DNA from: Chromatiales bacterium
GTDB lineage: Bacteria; Pseudomonadota; Gammaproteobacteria; Steroidobacterales; BM003
Length of the DNA stretch: 46,538 nt
Reading direction: 5' to 3'
Assembly (NCBI GenBank): GCA_002868855.1
Contig: PKUM01000041.1
Span: 1 to 46,538, forward strand
Below are positions 28,847 to 36,415 of the stretch, one piece after another. The notes beneath the pieces are model-generated. The model had not been told where the DNA came from, searched no databases, and was given only the letters and a program-made list of their open reading frames with translations. A program made the translations under genes and the position numbers. Each line of letters opens with the position of its first letter. The first letter of the stretch is position 1.

Positions 28847-29958
28847 ATGAGGTCTCCCGGGCGTGCGAGGTGTGCTTTTACACTCAAAATGCGGGGCAGA
28901 TAACTGGCTGCAAGTTGCCACCGGTCACCCTCGTCGCAACTGGCGAAAACGTGCCCGCTGGAGGTCCCGAAATAGACGCCGCAAGGATCATTGGCGTCGC
29001 TGTCCAGTGCCTCTCGAAGTACCGTTACATAGGCGTGCTTTTGCGGCAGCCCGGTTTCGAGCGCGGTCCAGTGGGCGCCGCCATCGCGGCTGCGATAGAC
29101 ACGCAGCCTGCCATCCACGGTGGTGCGCATGTGCGAACTCGATTCGGGAATCTGGAATACAGTGTCGGGATCCGCGCGCGATACGCAGATCGCATAGCCG
29201 AAATCGCTCGGCAGGCCGGCGCTGATTTCGGTCCAGTTGCGGCCACCGTCGTCACTGCGATAAGCGCCGTTGTAGCATTGCCGATACAGCCGGTCCGTCT
29301 GCAATGGATGCATGACGAGCCGATGGATGTTGTGCCCCGATTCAGGGAATCGCTGCGGCAGGTTCTCGGCTCTCACGCCCTTGTTGGCCGGCTCCCATGT
29401 GGCACCGAAATCGTCGCTGCGATAAGCGCCGCCGGCTGATACAGCAGCATAAATTCTGCCGGGCCGGTCGTCCGCGAGATATACCGAGTGAACCGAAAAT
29501 CCGCCGCGCGCGGGTTCCCATGTTGCGCGGCTGGGGTGCTCGTTGAGCCCGTTCAGCGGTTCCCATGTCCCGCCGTGGTCGGTGCTCTGAAACAGCCCCG
29601 GGGGATCGATTCCGGCATAGAGTTTGGTTTCGCGGCAGTGTGTGAGATACCAGATCCGTTTTAGCGGCGTGTCAAAGTCGCTCCCGGTATGGTGTGGTGC
29701 CGCCGCCAGCGGTGACCATGTGACGCCGCGGTCGCTGCTGCGATAGATGTGTGCTCCCCAGATCGCATGACTCGCGGCAGCATAGAAGGTATCGGGATCG
29801 TCAGCATCGGCGCAGGTATGCAGAATTTCATAGCCGGCGATGTGGGGACCGTCTATTCGCCAGGCGGTACCGGTCGATGGTGCATGGAGCCGAAACAGGC
29901 CTTTCCGGGTGCCAACCAGCAGCATGACCGCGGTGGATGCGGTTAACGGGGTACTCAT
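28843..29958 (-). CDS. BNR/Asp-box repeat beta-propeller protein
   Basis: The 371 residues contain at least six Asp-box motifs (S/T-x-D-x-G-x-T-W): SSDRGVTW, STDHGGTW, SDDFGATW, SDDGGRNW, SRDGGAHW and SCDEGDRW. They imply a six- or seven-bladed propeller of the sialidase/BNR superfamily. There is no signal peptide, so it is cytoplasmic, and none of the sialidase catalytic Arg triad is obvious. From memory, BNR proteins of this type are often encoded next to MoaD/ThiS-like genes; here it overlaps yqeC and sits in the same operon as the Ubl. A scaffold or a thiocarboxylate-handling role is conceivable but unproved. Confidence 0.8.
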   Translation of the reverse strand: MSTPLTASTAVMLLVGTRKGLFRLHAPSTGTAWRIDGPHIAGYEILHTCADADDPDTFYAAASHAIWGAHIYRSSDRGVTWSPLAAAPHHTGSDFDTPLKRIWYLTHCRETKLYAGIDPPGLFQSTDHGGTWEPLNGLNEHPSRATWEPARGGFSVHSVYLADDRPGRIYAAVSAGGAYRSDDFGATWEPANKGVRAENLPQRFPESGHNIHRLVMHPLQTDRLYRQCYNGAYRSDDGGRNWTEISAGLPSDFGYAICVSRADPDTVFQIPESSSHMRTTVDGRLRVYRSRDGGAHWTALETGLPQKHAYVTVLREALDSDANDPCGVYFGTSSGHVFASCDEGDRWQLAASYLPRILSVKAHLARPGDLI

Positions 29959-29995
29959 TGGGTGGCCGACCGGGTCACGTCCGTTTACTTGCCGC

Positions 29996-30511
29996 TCAGG
30001 TTTCGAGCAGCCGCGGCATCAGTTCGACCAGGTTGCAGGGGCGCGTGCGGTAGTCGAGCTGGGCATTGATGATGTCGTCCCAGGCGGTAGCGCAGGCGCC
30101 GGCGGAACCGGGCACGCAGAATACGTAGGTGCCGTTTGCCACACCGGCGAGTGCACGTGACTGAATTGTCGAGGTGCGGATTTGCTGCAGCGATACCGCG
30201 CGGAACACTTCGCCGAAGCCGTCAATGATTTTGTCGAGCAGCGGGGAGACCGCTTCCGGTGTGCCATCGCGGCCGGTAACCCCGGTGCCACCCGTGGTAA
30301 TCACGACCTGGATGCCAGGGTCCGCGATCCACTGCGACAATGCCGCGCGAACCTGGTAGATGTCGTCTGCGACGATGCGTTTGTCGCCGCATTCGTGTCC
30401 TGCGGCGACGAGTTTATCAACGAGCAGCTTGCCGGACTTGTCGGTTTCCTCGGTGCGCGAATCGGACACGGTCAGAACGGCGATTTTCAGGGCAATGAAT
30501 TCTCTGTTCAT
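29996..30511 (-). CDS. moaB: MoaB-type molybdopterin adenylyltransferase-like protein
   Basis: A 171-residue MoCF-fold protein closely following E. coli MoaB in motif order: KIAVLTVSDSRTEETDKSG, VVITTGGTGVTGRDGTPEAV with the molybdopterin-binding Gly-rich loop, STIQSRALAGVANGTYVFCVPGS, and LDYRTRPCNLVELMP at the end. MoaB/Mog proteins adenylylate molybdopterin before metal insertion; E. coli MoaB is thought inactive while Mog works, so activity here is unsure. It lies 68 bases after moeA and 37 before the BNR gene, within the cofactor operon. Confidence 0.9.
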   Translation of the reverse strand: MNREFIALKIAVLTVSDSRTEETDKSGKLLVDKLVAAGHECGDKRIVADDIYQVRAALSQWIADPGIQVVITTGGTGVTGRDGTPEAVSPLLDKIIDGFGEVFRAVSLQQIRTSTIQSRALAGVANGTYVFCVPGSAGACATAWDDIINAQLDYRTRPCNLVELMPRLLET

Positions 30512-30579
30512 GAGTTACCGGTTAGCTGAATTGCGGGCGATGGCGGAAGGGCTGAACGGACCTGTGGCGGCAGTCACCC

Positions 30580-31854
30580 TTATACCAGCCCGGCAAATGG
30601 TTGCACGGTTACCGTCGATCCGGCTGGTACTTTCTCCTGATCGATCGGCAAAACGATAAAGCAATTCGCTTCGGCCATCGAACGCAATACACCTGCGCCC
30701 TGGTGGTCGGTACCTCTTACGACGTAGTGGCCGTCAGCGCCGCGCGACAGGATGCCGCGCTGAAACTCGAGCCGCCCGGCTTTCTTGCGCAGACCGGTCT
30801 CGCAGATTGCCCTGATCAATATCGGAGGGTCAGTACGGTCAAGGCCCATCAACGAATGAAGCGCTGGCTGCACGACCTGATAAAAGGTCGCCATCACCGA
30901 GACGGGATTCCCGGGCAACCCGAAGAACAAAGCGTCCCCGACGTGGCCAAATGCGACGGGTCGGCCGGGTTTCATCGCGATTTTCCAGAAATCGACGGAA
31001 CCGACACGGGCCAGTGTATCGGTGACGAAGTCAGCTTCGCCGACGGAGACACCGCCGGAAGTGATGATGGCATCGGCAACTTGCGAAGCATCGAGAAAAG
31101 CCTGTTCGACGTCTTCGCGCCGATCCCTGATCACACCCATGTCCAGAACCGGTAATCCCATGCGCCTGAGCATGCCAAACAGCGAATACCGGTTGCTGTC
31201 GTAAATCTGACCATCCGCCAGTGTTTCGCCGATCCCGCGCAACTCGTCGCCGGTCGAGAAAAATGCAATAACGGGAAGCCGTCGTACGCGGACTTCGCCG
31301 ATTCCCAGCGACGCGATCAGGCCGAGGTGGGCCGACCGCAGCAGCGTCCCGCCGGCAAGGGCGATGTCGCCTGCGCTGATGTCCTCGCCCGCGGGGCGAA
31401 CATGCTGACCGGCCTTGTTGTCAGGTCCCAGTGTGGCGCTGTCGCCCTCTCTTGTTACATGCTCCTGGATAACCACCGTATCGCAGCCGGGCGGCAACGG
31501 CGCTCCGGTCATGATGCGAACGCACTGCCCCGGGTCAACGGTGCCGGTGAACGGCCGTCCCGCCCACGCGGTGCCGATCACTGCATAACTGCGCGGGCGG
31601 TCCTGCGGCAGGTCGGCACCGGAGAGGGCGTATCCGTCCATCGCGGAGTTGGTATGTGGCGGTACGTCGACGGCCGACACGACATTCTGCGCCAGCACTC
31701 GTCCCAGCGCGCTGCGCAGGTCCAGTGTTTCGGTTCCCGGGACCGGTGTTATCGATGAGCGAATACGTGCGACGGCCTCGTCCAGCGACAACGCCTCGCT
31801 GTCGTGAGGGTCCATGCAACTCGGAGCATGTGCCTCGGTTTCAGGGCGGTTCAT
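30580..31854 (-). CDS. moeA: Molybdopterin molybdenumtransferase MoeA
   Basis: MoeA inserts molybdate into adenylylated molybdopterin. The 424-residue product has all expected parts: NSAMDGYALSGADL, GAPLPPGCDTVVIQEHV, FSTGDELRGIG, SGGVSVGEADFV, and KIAMKPGRPVAFGHVGDALFFGLPGNPVSV, then a C-terminal domain. The start ATG at 31854 overlaps the mobA stop (ATGA), which is better than a longer in-frame start at 31962 inside mobA. It is translationally coupled to mobA in the cofactor operon. Confidence 0.94.
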   Translation of the reverse strand: MNRPETEAHAPSCMDPHDSEALSLDEAVARIRSSITPVPGTETLDLRSALGRVLAQNVVSAVDVPPHTNSAMDGYALSGADLPQDRPRSYAVIGTAWAGRPFTGTVDPGQCVRIMTGAPLPPGCDTVVIQEHVTREGDSATLGPDNKAGQHVRPAGEDISAGDIALAGGTLLRSAHLGLIASLGIGEVRVRRLPVIAFFSTGDELRGIGETLADGQIYDSNRYSLFGMLRRMGLPVLDMGVIRDRREDVEQAFLDASQVADAIITSGGVSVGEADFVTDTLARVGSVDFWKIAMKPGRPVAFGHVGDALFFGLPGNPVSVMATFYQVVQPALHSLMGLDRTDPPILIRAICETGLRKKAGRLEFQRGILSRGADGHYVVRGTDHQGAGVLRSMAEANCFIVLPIDQEKVPAGSTVTVQPFAGLV

Positions 31855-32480
31855 TTGCCGGTCTCCGCTGTTCGTTGAGGGGCCGGGTCCGTCTGGCTCA
31901 GTTTTACTTCGAGCGCGGCGACGTCGGCCGGTTCGTTTACATTGAGGAAATTGTCCCGGCAATCGCTGAAGTCAGCAAGCTCCATTGAGTGACTGGCGTA
32001 CCAGCGATCTATTTTTCGCCCACCACCGCCGAGATACGTCTCCAGGCTGTCAAGCAACGTTGTCTTGAGCAGCGAGAAAACCGGCTGCAGACGTTCTCCG
32101 TCATGAGCGACGCACACCTCGGCCCCATTGCTCAGATAGCATTGCCATAAGCGTTCGGCGAGGTCGGGGACGATCAAGGGAGAGTCGCACGGCACCGTTA
32201 GTATGTGAGTGGTCCGGGCCGCCCGCATCCCGCTTGCCATGCCGGCGAGCGGACCAAGAAATCCACTGTCGCTGTCTGCTACGACGGCGTAGCCGAAGCC
32301 GGCATAAAGATCGCTATTCCGGTTCGCATTGATCGCGATAGTTTCTACCTGGGGGCGCAACGCCCTTATCGTCCACTCGACCATCGGTCTGCCGCACAGA
32401 GAAATAAGACCCTTGTCGACGCCCCCCATGCGGCGGGCCTGGCCACCTGCCAGGACGATACCGGTAATCTGATTTTGCAT
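31851..32480 (-). CDS. mobA: Molybdenum cofactor guanylyltransferase MobA
   Basis: MobA attaches GMP to Mo-molybdopterin to give the bis-MGD cofactor used by formate dehydrogenase. The 209 residues begin MQNQITGIVLAGGQARRMGG, the nucleotide-binding signature, and contain PCDSPLIVPDLAERLW and FLNVNEPADVAAL at conserved places. The start at 32480 directly precedes the signature; an extended frame from 32582 would overlap a candidate sigma-54 promoter. It opens the eight-gene minus-strand operon mobA, moeA, moaB, BNR, yqeC, JAMM, Ubl, E1. Confidence 0.92.
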   Translation of the reverse strand: MQNQITGIVLAGGQARRMGGVDKGLISLCGRPMVEWTIRALRPQVETIAINANRNSDLYAGFGYAVVADSDSGFLGPLAGMASGMRAARTTHILTVPCDSPLIVPDLAERLWQCYLSNGAEVCVAHDGERLQPVFSLLKTTLLDSLETYLGGGGRKIDRWYASHSMELADFSDCRDNFLNVNEPADVAALEVKLSQTDPAPQRTAETGK

Positions 32481-32545
32481 ACGTGCGTTCCGTTTTCTCG
32501 TGTCGTCGCCGCGGGTGAGTGATTGTGGCGCGCGGGCGCTCTTTG

Positions 32546-32562
32546 TGCACCTCCTCAGCCAA
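32546..32562 (-). promoter_or_regulatory. Candidate sigma-54 promoter for mobA operon
   Basis: On the minus strand the 17-mer TTGGCTGAGGAGGTGCA fits the -24/-12 consensus: GG and GC are separated by exactly 10 bases, with TTGGC and TGCA matched. Transcription would start near 32535, giving a leader of about 55 bases before mobA. A copy of the 15-bp operator lies about 116 bases upstream of that start. Supported by motif only. Confidence 0.6.
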
Positions 32563-32643
32563 CCGAAAACCTCCCGCTGCACGATCGTCCGGCTACTGGT
32601 GCTGAGTCGGATCCCTGAGGCGGCCGTCAGCGACTCAGGTGGC

Positions 32644-32658
32644 GGGACATTTTGACAT
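32644..32658 (-). promoter_or_regulatory. Operator copy (FDH/Moco regulon motif)
   Basis: GGGACATTTTGACAT on the plus strand is, in reverse complement, 12/15 identical to the palindrome GGGACAAAATGTCCC at 35733. The identical core CGGGACATTTTG spans 12 bases. It sits about 116 bases upstream of the predicted mobA start of transcription, a normal enhancer distance for sigma-54 activators. Confidence 0.55.
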
Positions 32659-32893
32659 ACATTGCGAGTCTATTTGCGCCATACTGACCCATCCCGTACT
32701 CTTTTTGCAGAGCATTTATCCATTTGTTCATAAATTTCGGGCTGTTCATCTGTTGTGCTGCAGCGCATTCGCTGTGAGCTGGGCCGGGGATCCGCGTTGA
32801 CCATACCGGATCACGACCGGAGAACCCGGATGTTCGGATTCGCAGAAATGGGTCAACTGCGTAAACAGTACCCGGCAGCAAAGAGGAAAGCCC

Positions 32894-34276
32894 GTGGGCG
32901 ATGTGTCCCAGCAACCTGACAAGACGGACGAACTGCGGTTGATGCAGGAGTCGATGCTGGTTCTGGGAGCCACTTTGCCGCAACGACGCAGGCTGGTTGG
33001 CGCACTGTCACGGCGGCTCGGCCTGGTTGAATGCGCCGACGATTCCGACGAAGCCGTGCCGTTGATGGCGCGGTGCCGCTTCGATTTTCTACTCGTTTTT
33101 GAAAACGGCCGACCCGGTCGCTGGTTGGACTGGATTGAATCTCTGCGCCGGCAGGGCGATTTCCGCCCGGTGATTTTGTGCAGCGATGACCTCGATCAGC
33201 ATGCAGCCGCGGCCGCAATACGGTGCGGGATCATTGACCTTCTCTCCGGTGACTGCGTTGATGCGGACGTGATCGAAGCGATTGGGCGGTTGCGCGAGAG
33301 GCAGTCGGCCGGCGCGGCGGCAGCGCCCCTGCAGCGAATAGTCAGCAGCGATCGCCGGCCCGATTCGCTTATCGGCGAAAGTGATGCGATGCGCGAGGTG
33401 AAACGCCTGGTCGCGAGAATTGCACCGTTGCCCGCGACCGTGCTGATCGAGGGCGAGACCGGAACCGGCAAAGAGCTCGCGGCGCGCCTGCTGCACAGTC
33501 TGAGCGGCCGCAAGGGCGCATTCGTTCCGGTTAACTGCGGTGCAATTTCGCCGGAGCTGCTGGAAAGCGAACTGTTCGGTCACAAGAAAGGCGCTTTCAC
33601 CAGTGCGCACCAGGTGCGCGAAGGCTTGTTTGTCGCGGCCCGCCAGGGAACCCTGTTTCTGGACGAAGTCAGCGAGATGCCGCTGGCGCTCGAGGTCAAG
33701 CTGCTTCGCGCGCTTGAGGAAGGCGCCGTGCGTCCGGTGGGCGCGGATGCGGAAACCGCGGTCGATGTGCGGATCGTCGCATCCACCCAACACGATCTTT
33801 TGGAGCGGGTCAGGCAAGGCCGTTTTCGCGAGGATCTTTTTTACCGTCTCAATGTCGTCAACCTCAAGTTGCCTCCGCTGCGTGAGCGAGCGGCCGATAT
33901 CGTAATACTGGCTGATTTTTTCATGCAGTCTATTGCGGTCGAACTCGGACTGCCCGCCGTCGCTTTAGACAGGCCAACCTACGAATTGCTGGAGTCGCAT
34001 GACTGGCCCGGCAATGTTCGGGAGCTGAAAAATATTGTAGAACGAACCCTGATGCTGGGCGAGGTTCCGCGCGGGTCTCTGGGGACGCGCCGACCGGCAG
34101 AGCGGATCGCGGTTCCGGAGTATCCGATCGACTGGACGCTGGAACAGGTCAAGTGTCATCACATGCGCCGGGTACTCGAGGCGGCAGGCGGAAACAAGTC
34201 GGCTGCGGCACGCCGGCTGGGGATCTCCCGCAAGACGCTCGAGCGCAAACTCGGTGTCGCGGAATTTCCGGATTAG
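32894..34276 (+). CDS. Sigma-54-dependent Fis-family activator
   Basis: A 460-residue bacterial enhancer-binding protein. Residues ~20-130 look like a receiver fold but lack the phospho-acceptor Asp: the expected strand end reads [10 protein letters not shown]. The AAA+ domain has Walker A GETGTGKE (187-194), Walker B TLFLDEV (253-259), and the sigma-54 contact loop as GAFTSA (233-238) instead of GAFTGA. The C-terminus is a Fis helix-turn-helix ([20 protein letters not shown]). GTG start at 32894 follows AAGAGGAAAG. No histidine kinase is nearby, so activation is probably not by phosphorylation. Its location among Moco and FDH genes that carry -24/-12 promoters makes it their likely activator. 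Confidence 0.88.
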   Translation: MGDVSQQPDKTDELRLMQESMLVLGATLPQRRRLVGALSRRLGLVECADDSDEAVPLMARCRFDFLLVFENGRPGRWLDWIESLRRQGDFRPVILCSDDLDQHAAAAAIRCGIIDLLSGDCVDADVIEAIGRLRERQSAGAAAAPLQRIVSSDRRPDSLIGESDAMREVKRLVARIAPLPATVLIEGETGTGKELAARLLHSLSGRKGAFVPVNCGAISPELLESELFGHKKGAFTSAHQVREGLFVAARQGTLFLDEVSEMPLALEVKLLRALEEGAVRPVGADAETAVDVRIVASTQHDLLERVRQGRFREDLFYRLNVVNLKLPPLRERAADIVILADFFMQSIAVELGLPAVALDRPTYELLESHDWPGNVRELKNIVERTLMLGEVPRGSLGTRRPAERIAVPEYPIDWTLEQVKCHHMRRVLEAAGGNKSAAARRLGISRKTLERKLGVAEFPD

Positions 34277-34331
34277 CAGGGCTACGGCACTGATTGGTGG
34301 GTTTCACGATTTCGAAAACTGAGGAGTGGCA

Positions 34332-34565
34332 ATGAACGCTAAAGGCGACGACAGGCAAGGCGCAGCTCTGAATACCGATCTGCGAAAATTTTTGAAGGCG
34401 GTCGGAATTTCGTCGCAGCGCAAGATTGAAGAGGCGGTCGAAGCCGCGTTGAAATCGGGAGCGCTAAATGCTGACAGCCCGGTCCGCGCACGGATGACGC
34501 TGGAGTTGCCCGATCTCGGTGTGACCCATGTCGTCGAACAGGATCTCTCGTCCGGCGCAGACTGA
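34332..34565 (+). CDS. DUF6494 family small protein
   Basis: A 77-residue soluble protein with the DUF6494 pattern: TDLRKFLKAVGISSQRKIEEAVEAALKSG, then TLELPDLGVTHVVEQDL. The ATG at 34332 has GAGGAG at 34321-34326; a GTG six bases upstream is possible but overlaps that site. It is 55 bases after the sigma-54 activator and probably on its transcript. Function unknown; a co-regulator or partner of the activator is speculation from position. Confidence 0.75.
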   Translation: MNAKGDDRQGAALNTDLRKFLKAVGISSQRKIEEAVEAALKSGALNADSPVRARMTLELPDLGVTHVVEQDLSSGAD

Positions 34566-34621
34566 TTGGCGTTCCAAAACCGCCGCGGATTACCGTGTCG
34601 CGAAAATGGTGGGCTCGCCGA

Positions 34622-35569
34622 TCAGGCGGGCCATATCAGTTTGCCGGCCTCGCTCAGATCGTAGCCTCCAAGCATTCGGGCATGCGACTGGCAGTCTTTA
34701 CTGCGGATATGTTCGAGCAGCGATTGAAATAAAGTGCGGAAGAAAATCCCGCGGTGCATCGCCAGATCAAATGCCTCCCAGCCGATCGGCAGGAAGTCCA
34801 GTCCGTACTCCGTGGCTGATGCGCGCACCCCGATGGTTACATCGGCATAACCCATCGCGATCAGCGACGCTGCGTCGCGCTCGGAAAAGGCGTGACTGGC
34901 AATTCTGCGTGACGCTAGATCGAGATCGTATTGCGATACCAGCTCGAGCAGAAATCTCTGCGATCCCGTCCCTTGTTCGTGGGCTACCCAGCGGGTCTCG
35001 CTGGAGAAAAGTCTCTCCAGCGATGCGCCGCTGGTCCACGCGCCGGGGGTCATGATCAGTCCCTGCTCGCGCCGGAAAAGGCGCACCAGCAGCCAGTCAT
35101 TGTGTTGAGGGTACTGGCGGATCAGTGCCGGATGACGCTGATGGCTTTCCTCCGCTGGTCCCCAGCTCATGCCACACAGATCGGCCCGACGCCGGGCCAG
35201 CAATGTCAGGCCCAGCTGGGTGACCGTTGGGGTAAAACTGATCAGTGCGCTTGCCTGAAATTCGTTCGCTATCCGGATAATTGCGCGATAGAGCAGCGGA
35301 TCGTCCGAGCCCGCGATCAGCATCCGGTCGGTTAACAGGCCACCATGACATGATTCCAGCAGCCACTGATCGACCAGGTCTTTCGGAAACAGCCATTTGC
35401 CCGTTATTTTGCTCGCCGGGATCATCCCGTCGCCGACCAGGGCATAGACCTTTTTCTCATTTATCTGCAGGTAACCGGCTACCTGTTTGACGCTCATGAA
35501 CCTCGGAAGTTGTTCGGGTGCGGCATTGCCGGCATTCGCTTCGGAAATATCGGTCGCCAGGTTGTCCAC
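34622..35569 (-). CDS. HTH/molybdate-binding-like transcriptional regulator
   Basis: A 315-residue regulator. Residues ~27-75 (MSVKQVAGYLQINEKKVYAL, then KITGKWLFPKDLVDQWL) form an excisionase-type helix-turn-helix. Residues ~90-310 are a PBP-like domain (COG1910 type, TRWVAHEQGTGSQRFLLEL, ADVTIGVRASATEYGLDFLPIGWEAFDLA), which in this family is thought to sense molybdate or tungstate. I chose the GTG at 35569 because GGAGG lies 8 bases upstream; an ATG at 35497 also remains possible, and a frame from 36070 would overlap DUF3305. Its position suggests metal-dependent control of FDH or cofactor genes. Confidence 0.8.
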   Translation of the reverse strand: MDNLATDISEANAGNAAPEQLPRFMSVKQVAGYLQINEKKVYALVGDGMIPASKITGKWLFPKDLVDQWLLESCHGGLLTDRMLIAGSDDPLLYRAIIRIANEFQASALISFTPTVTQLGLTLLARRRADLCGMSWGPAEESHQRHPALIRQYPQHNDWLLVRLFRREQGLIMTPGAWTSGASLERLFSSETRWVAHEQGTGSQRFLLELVSQYDLDLASRRIASHAFSERDAASLIAMGYADVTIGVRASATEYGLDFLPIGWEAFDLAMHRGIFFRTLFQSLLEHIRSKDCQSHARMLGGYDLSEAGKLIWPA

Positions 35570-35621
35570 TGTGTGCCCCTCCGTGGTGGCGTTTGATGCC
35601 CGCCTGCATGGCGCAGAAACT

Positions 35622-35638
35622 TGCAGTGCCCGGGCCCC
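35622..35638 (-). promoter_or_regulatory. Possible sigma-54 promoter for HTH/PBP regulator
   Basis: The minus-strand 17-mer GGGGCCCGGGCACTGCA has GG and GC 10 bases apart and a good -12 element (CTGCA), but a poor -24 flank. Transcription would begin near 35611, 42 bases before the GTG. The operators at 35733 and 35763 would lie about 129 and 159 bases upstream. GC-rich context makes a chance match quite possible. Confidence 0.35.
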
Positions 35639-35732
35639 TGGCGATAGCCAATGCAATATCCGTTCCGCGCGCATAACAGCTTGAAAGCTGGCAAATCGCT
35701 TACACTGATCGCGTCTGAATGCTATTTGGACT

Positions 35733-35747
35733 GGGACAAAATGTCCC
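35733..35747. promoter_or_regulatory. Palindromic operator GGGACAAAATGTCCC
   Basis: A perfect palindrome with 6-bp arms (GGGACA/TGTCCC) around AAA. It is the best copy of the recurrent motif in the island and is placed between the divergent HTH/PBP regulator and DUF3305 genes. The likely binder is the Fis-type sigma-54 activator, or alternatively the HTH/PBP regulator. Confidence 0.65.
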
Positions 35748-35762
35748 GACAGATTCTCGGTT

Positions 35763-35777
35763 GGGTGTTTTTGTCCC
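35763..35777. promoter_or_regulatory. Second operator copy GGGTGTTTTTGTCCC
   Basis: In reverse complement (GGGACAAAAACACCC) it matches the palindrome at 35733 in 12/15 positions. Centres are 30 bp apart, three helical turns, as expected for cooperative tandem sites. A further half-site (TTTTGTCC) occurs at 35831-35838. Confidence 0.55.
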
Positions 35778-35885
35778 GGCGCAAACTGAATCACAGCGAC
35801 AATTCGGTCCGTTCGCGTCAGTCCACTGAATTTTGTCCAAATGACCGGCTTACTTGCGGTAAAGTACGGGGCTTGCGGTTCACAG

Positions 35886-35902
35886 TTGGCGGAGATGTGG
35901 CT
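35886..35902 (+). promoter_or_regulatory. Candidate sigma-54 promoter for DUF3305 operon
   Basis: TTGGCGGAGATGTGGCT has TTGGC at -24 and GGCT at -12 with the required 10-base GG-GC spacing. The start of transcription would be near 35913, giving a 17-base leader without a clear ribosome site. Two overlapping GG-N10-GC alternatives exist (35899 and 35903), so the exact promoter is uncertain. Confidence 0.45.
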
Positions 35903-35929
35903 GGCGACTCGCTCGCCGGTGCCAATTAA

Positions 35930-36415
35930 ATGAAAGAAGATTTGACCATACCTGTGTCTGTAGTCATGCGGAGGCGCGTGGTCAGCGGCCAGGGATGGTG
36001 CGTGCCGAGCTGGGATGCGCTTGCTGTCGTTGTCGGGGAAGGCCTCGGATCGGGTCAGGTATCGCGGCAATTACTGCGGGATGGTGCCGACGAGCAACAG
36101 TATTTGTGGAGCGGTTATCGTCTGCGTCTGTTCCGCGATGCGTGTGAGAGCTACTGGTGCAACCTCACGGTTGAAAAGCCGAGGATCTTCGTGGTTTGCA
36201 GACTGTCCGAGGAGGACGGCGAACTCGAGCCTTTTGTGATTACCGCAGATCAGGACGAGGCCGGTTCCGCAGTGGAAACGGATGATCAGGTTTTTGCGGT
36301 AGATATGCCGCCACAGATCTATCAGCATCTCGAACGCTACGTCGTCGAGAACTACGAGCCGCAGCAACGGAAAAAGCGGAAACGAAAAAACTGGTCGGAA
36401 CGGCCCCCATCATGA
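35930..36415 (+). CDS. DUF3305 protein, FDH-associated
   Basis: A 161-residue protein matching DUF3305: IPVSVVMRRRVVSGQGWCVPSWDALAVVVG at the start, a central YLWSGYRLRLFRDACESYWCNLTVEKPRIFVVCR, and a C-terminal MPPQIYQHLERYVVENYEP followed by a strongly basic tail (QQRKKRKRKNW). DUF3305 and DUF3306 genes nearly always accompany Mo/W formate dehydrogenases in proteobacteria and are presumed maturation factors. It overlaps the DUF3306 gene by four bases. Confidence 0.85.
   Translation: MKEDLTIPVSVVMRRRVVSGQGWCVPSWDALAVVVGEGLGSGQVSRQLLRDGADEQQYLWSGYRLRLFRDACESYWCNLTVEKPRIFVVCRLSEEDGELEPFVITADQDEAGSAVETDDQVFAVDMPPQIYQHLERYVVENYEPQQRKKRKRKNWSERPPS

Larger units (their letters stand above)
32481..32893. 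other. Divergent regulatory region mobA / sigma-54 activator
   Basis: About 413 bases separate the mobA start from the activator's GTG start. It contains the minus-strand sigma-54 promoter at 32546-32562 and the operator copy at 32644-32658. A 34-codon minus-strand frame (32627-32731, MNKWINALQKEYGMGQYG...) and a 29-codon plus-strand frame at 32830 are present but not called. The activator's own promoter was not identified. Confidence 0.6.

Noticed and set aside
28843-29958. Sialidase function for the BNR protein
   Set aside because: Asp boxes are clear, but there is no signal peptide and the catalytic Arg triad of sialidases was not found; the context is cofactor metabolism.
32830-32919. 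29-codon frame MFGFAEMGQLRKQYPAAKR... just before the sigma-54 activator
   Set aside because: Overlaps the activator start out of frame, with no attenuator structure or run of one amino acid; too short to support.
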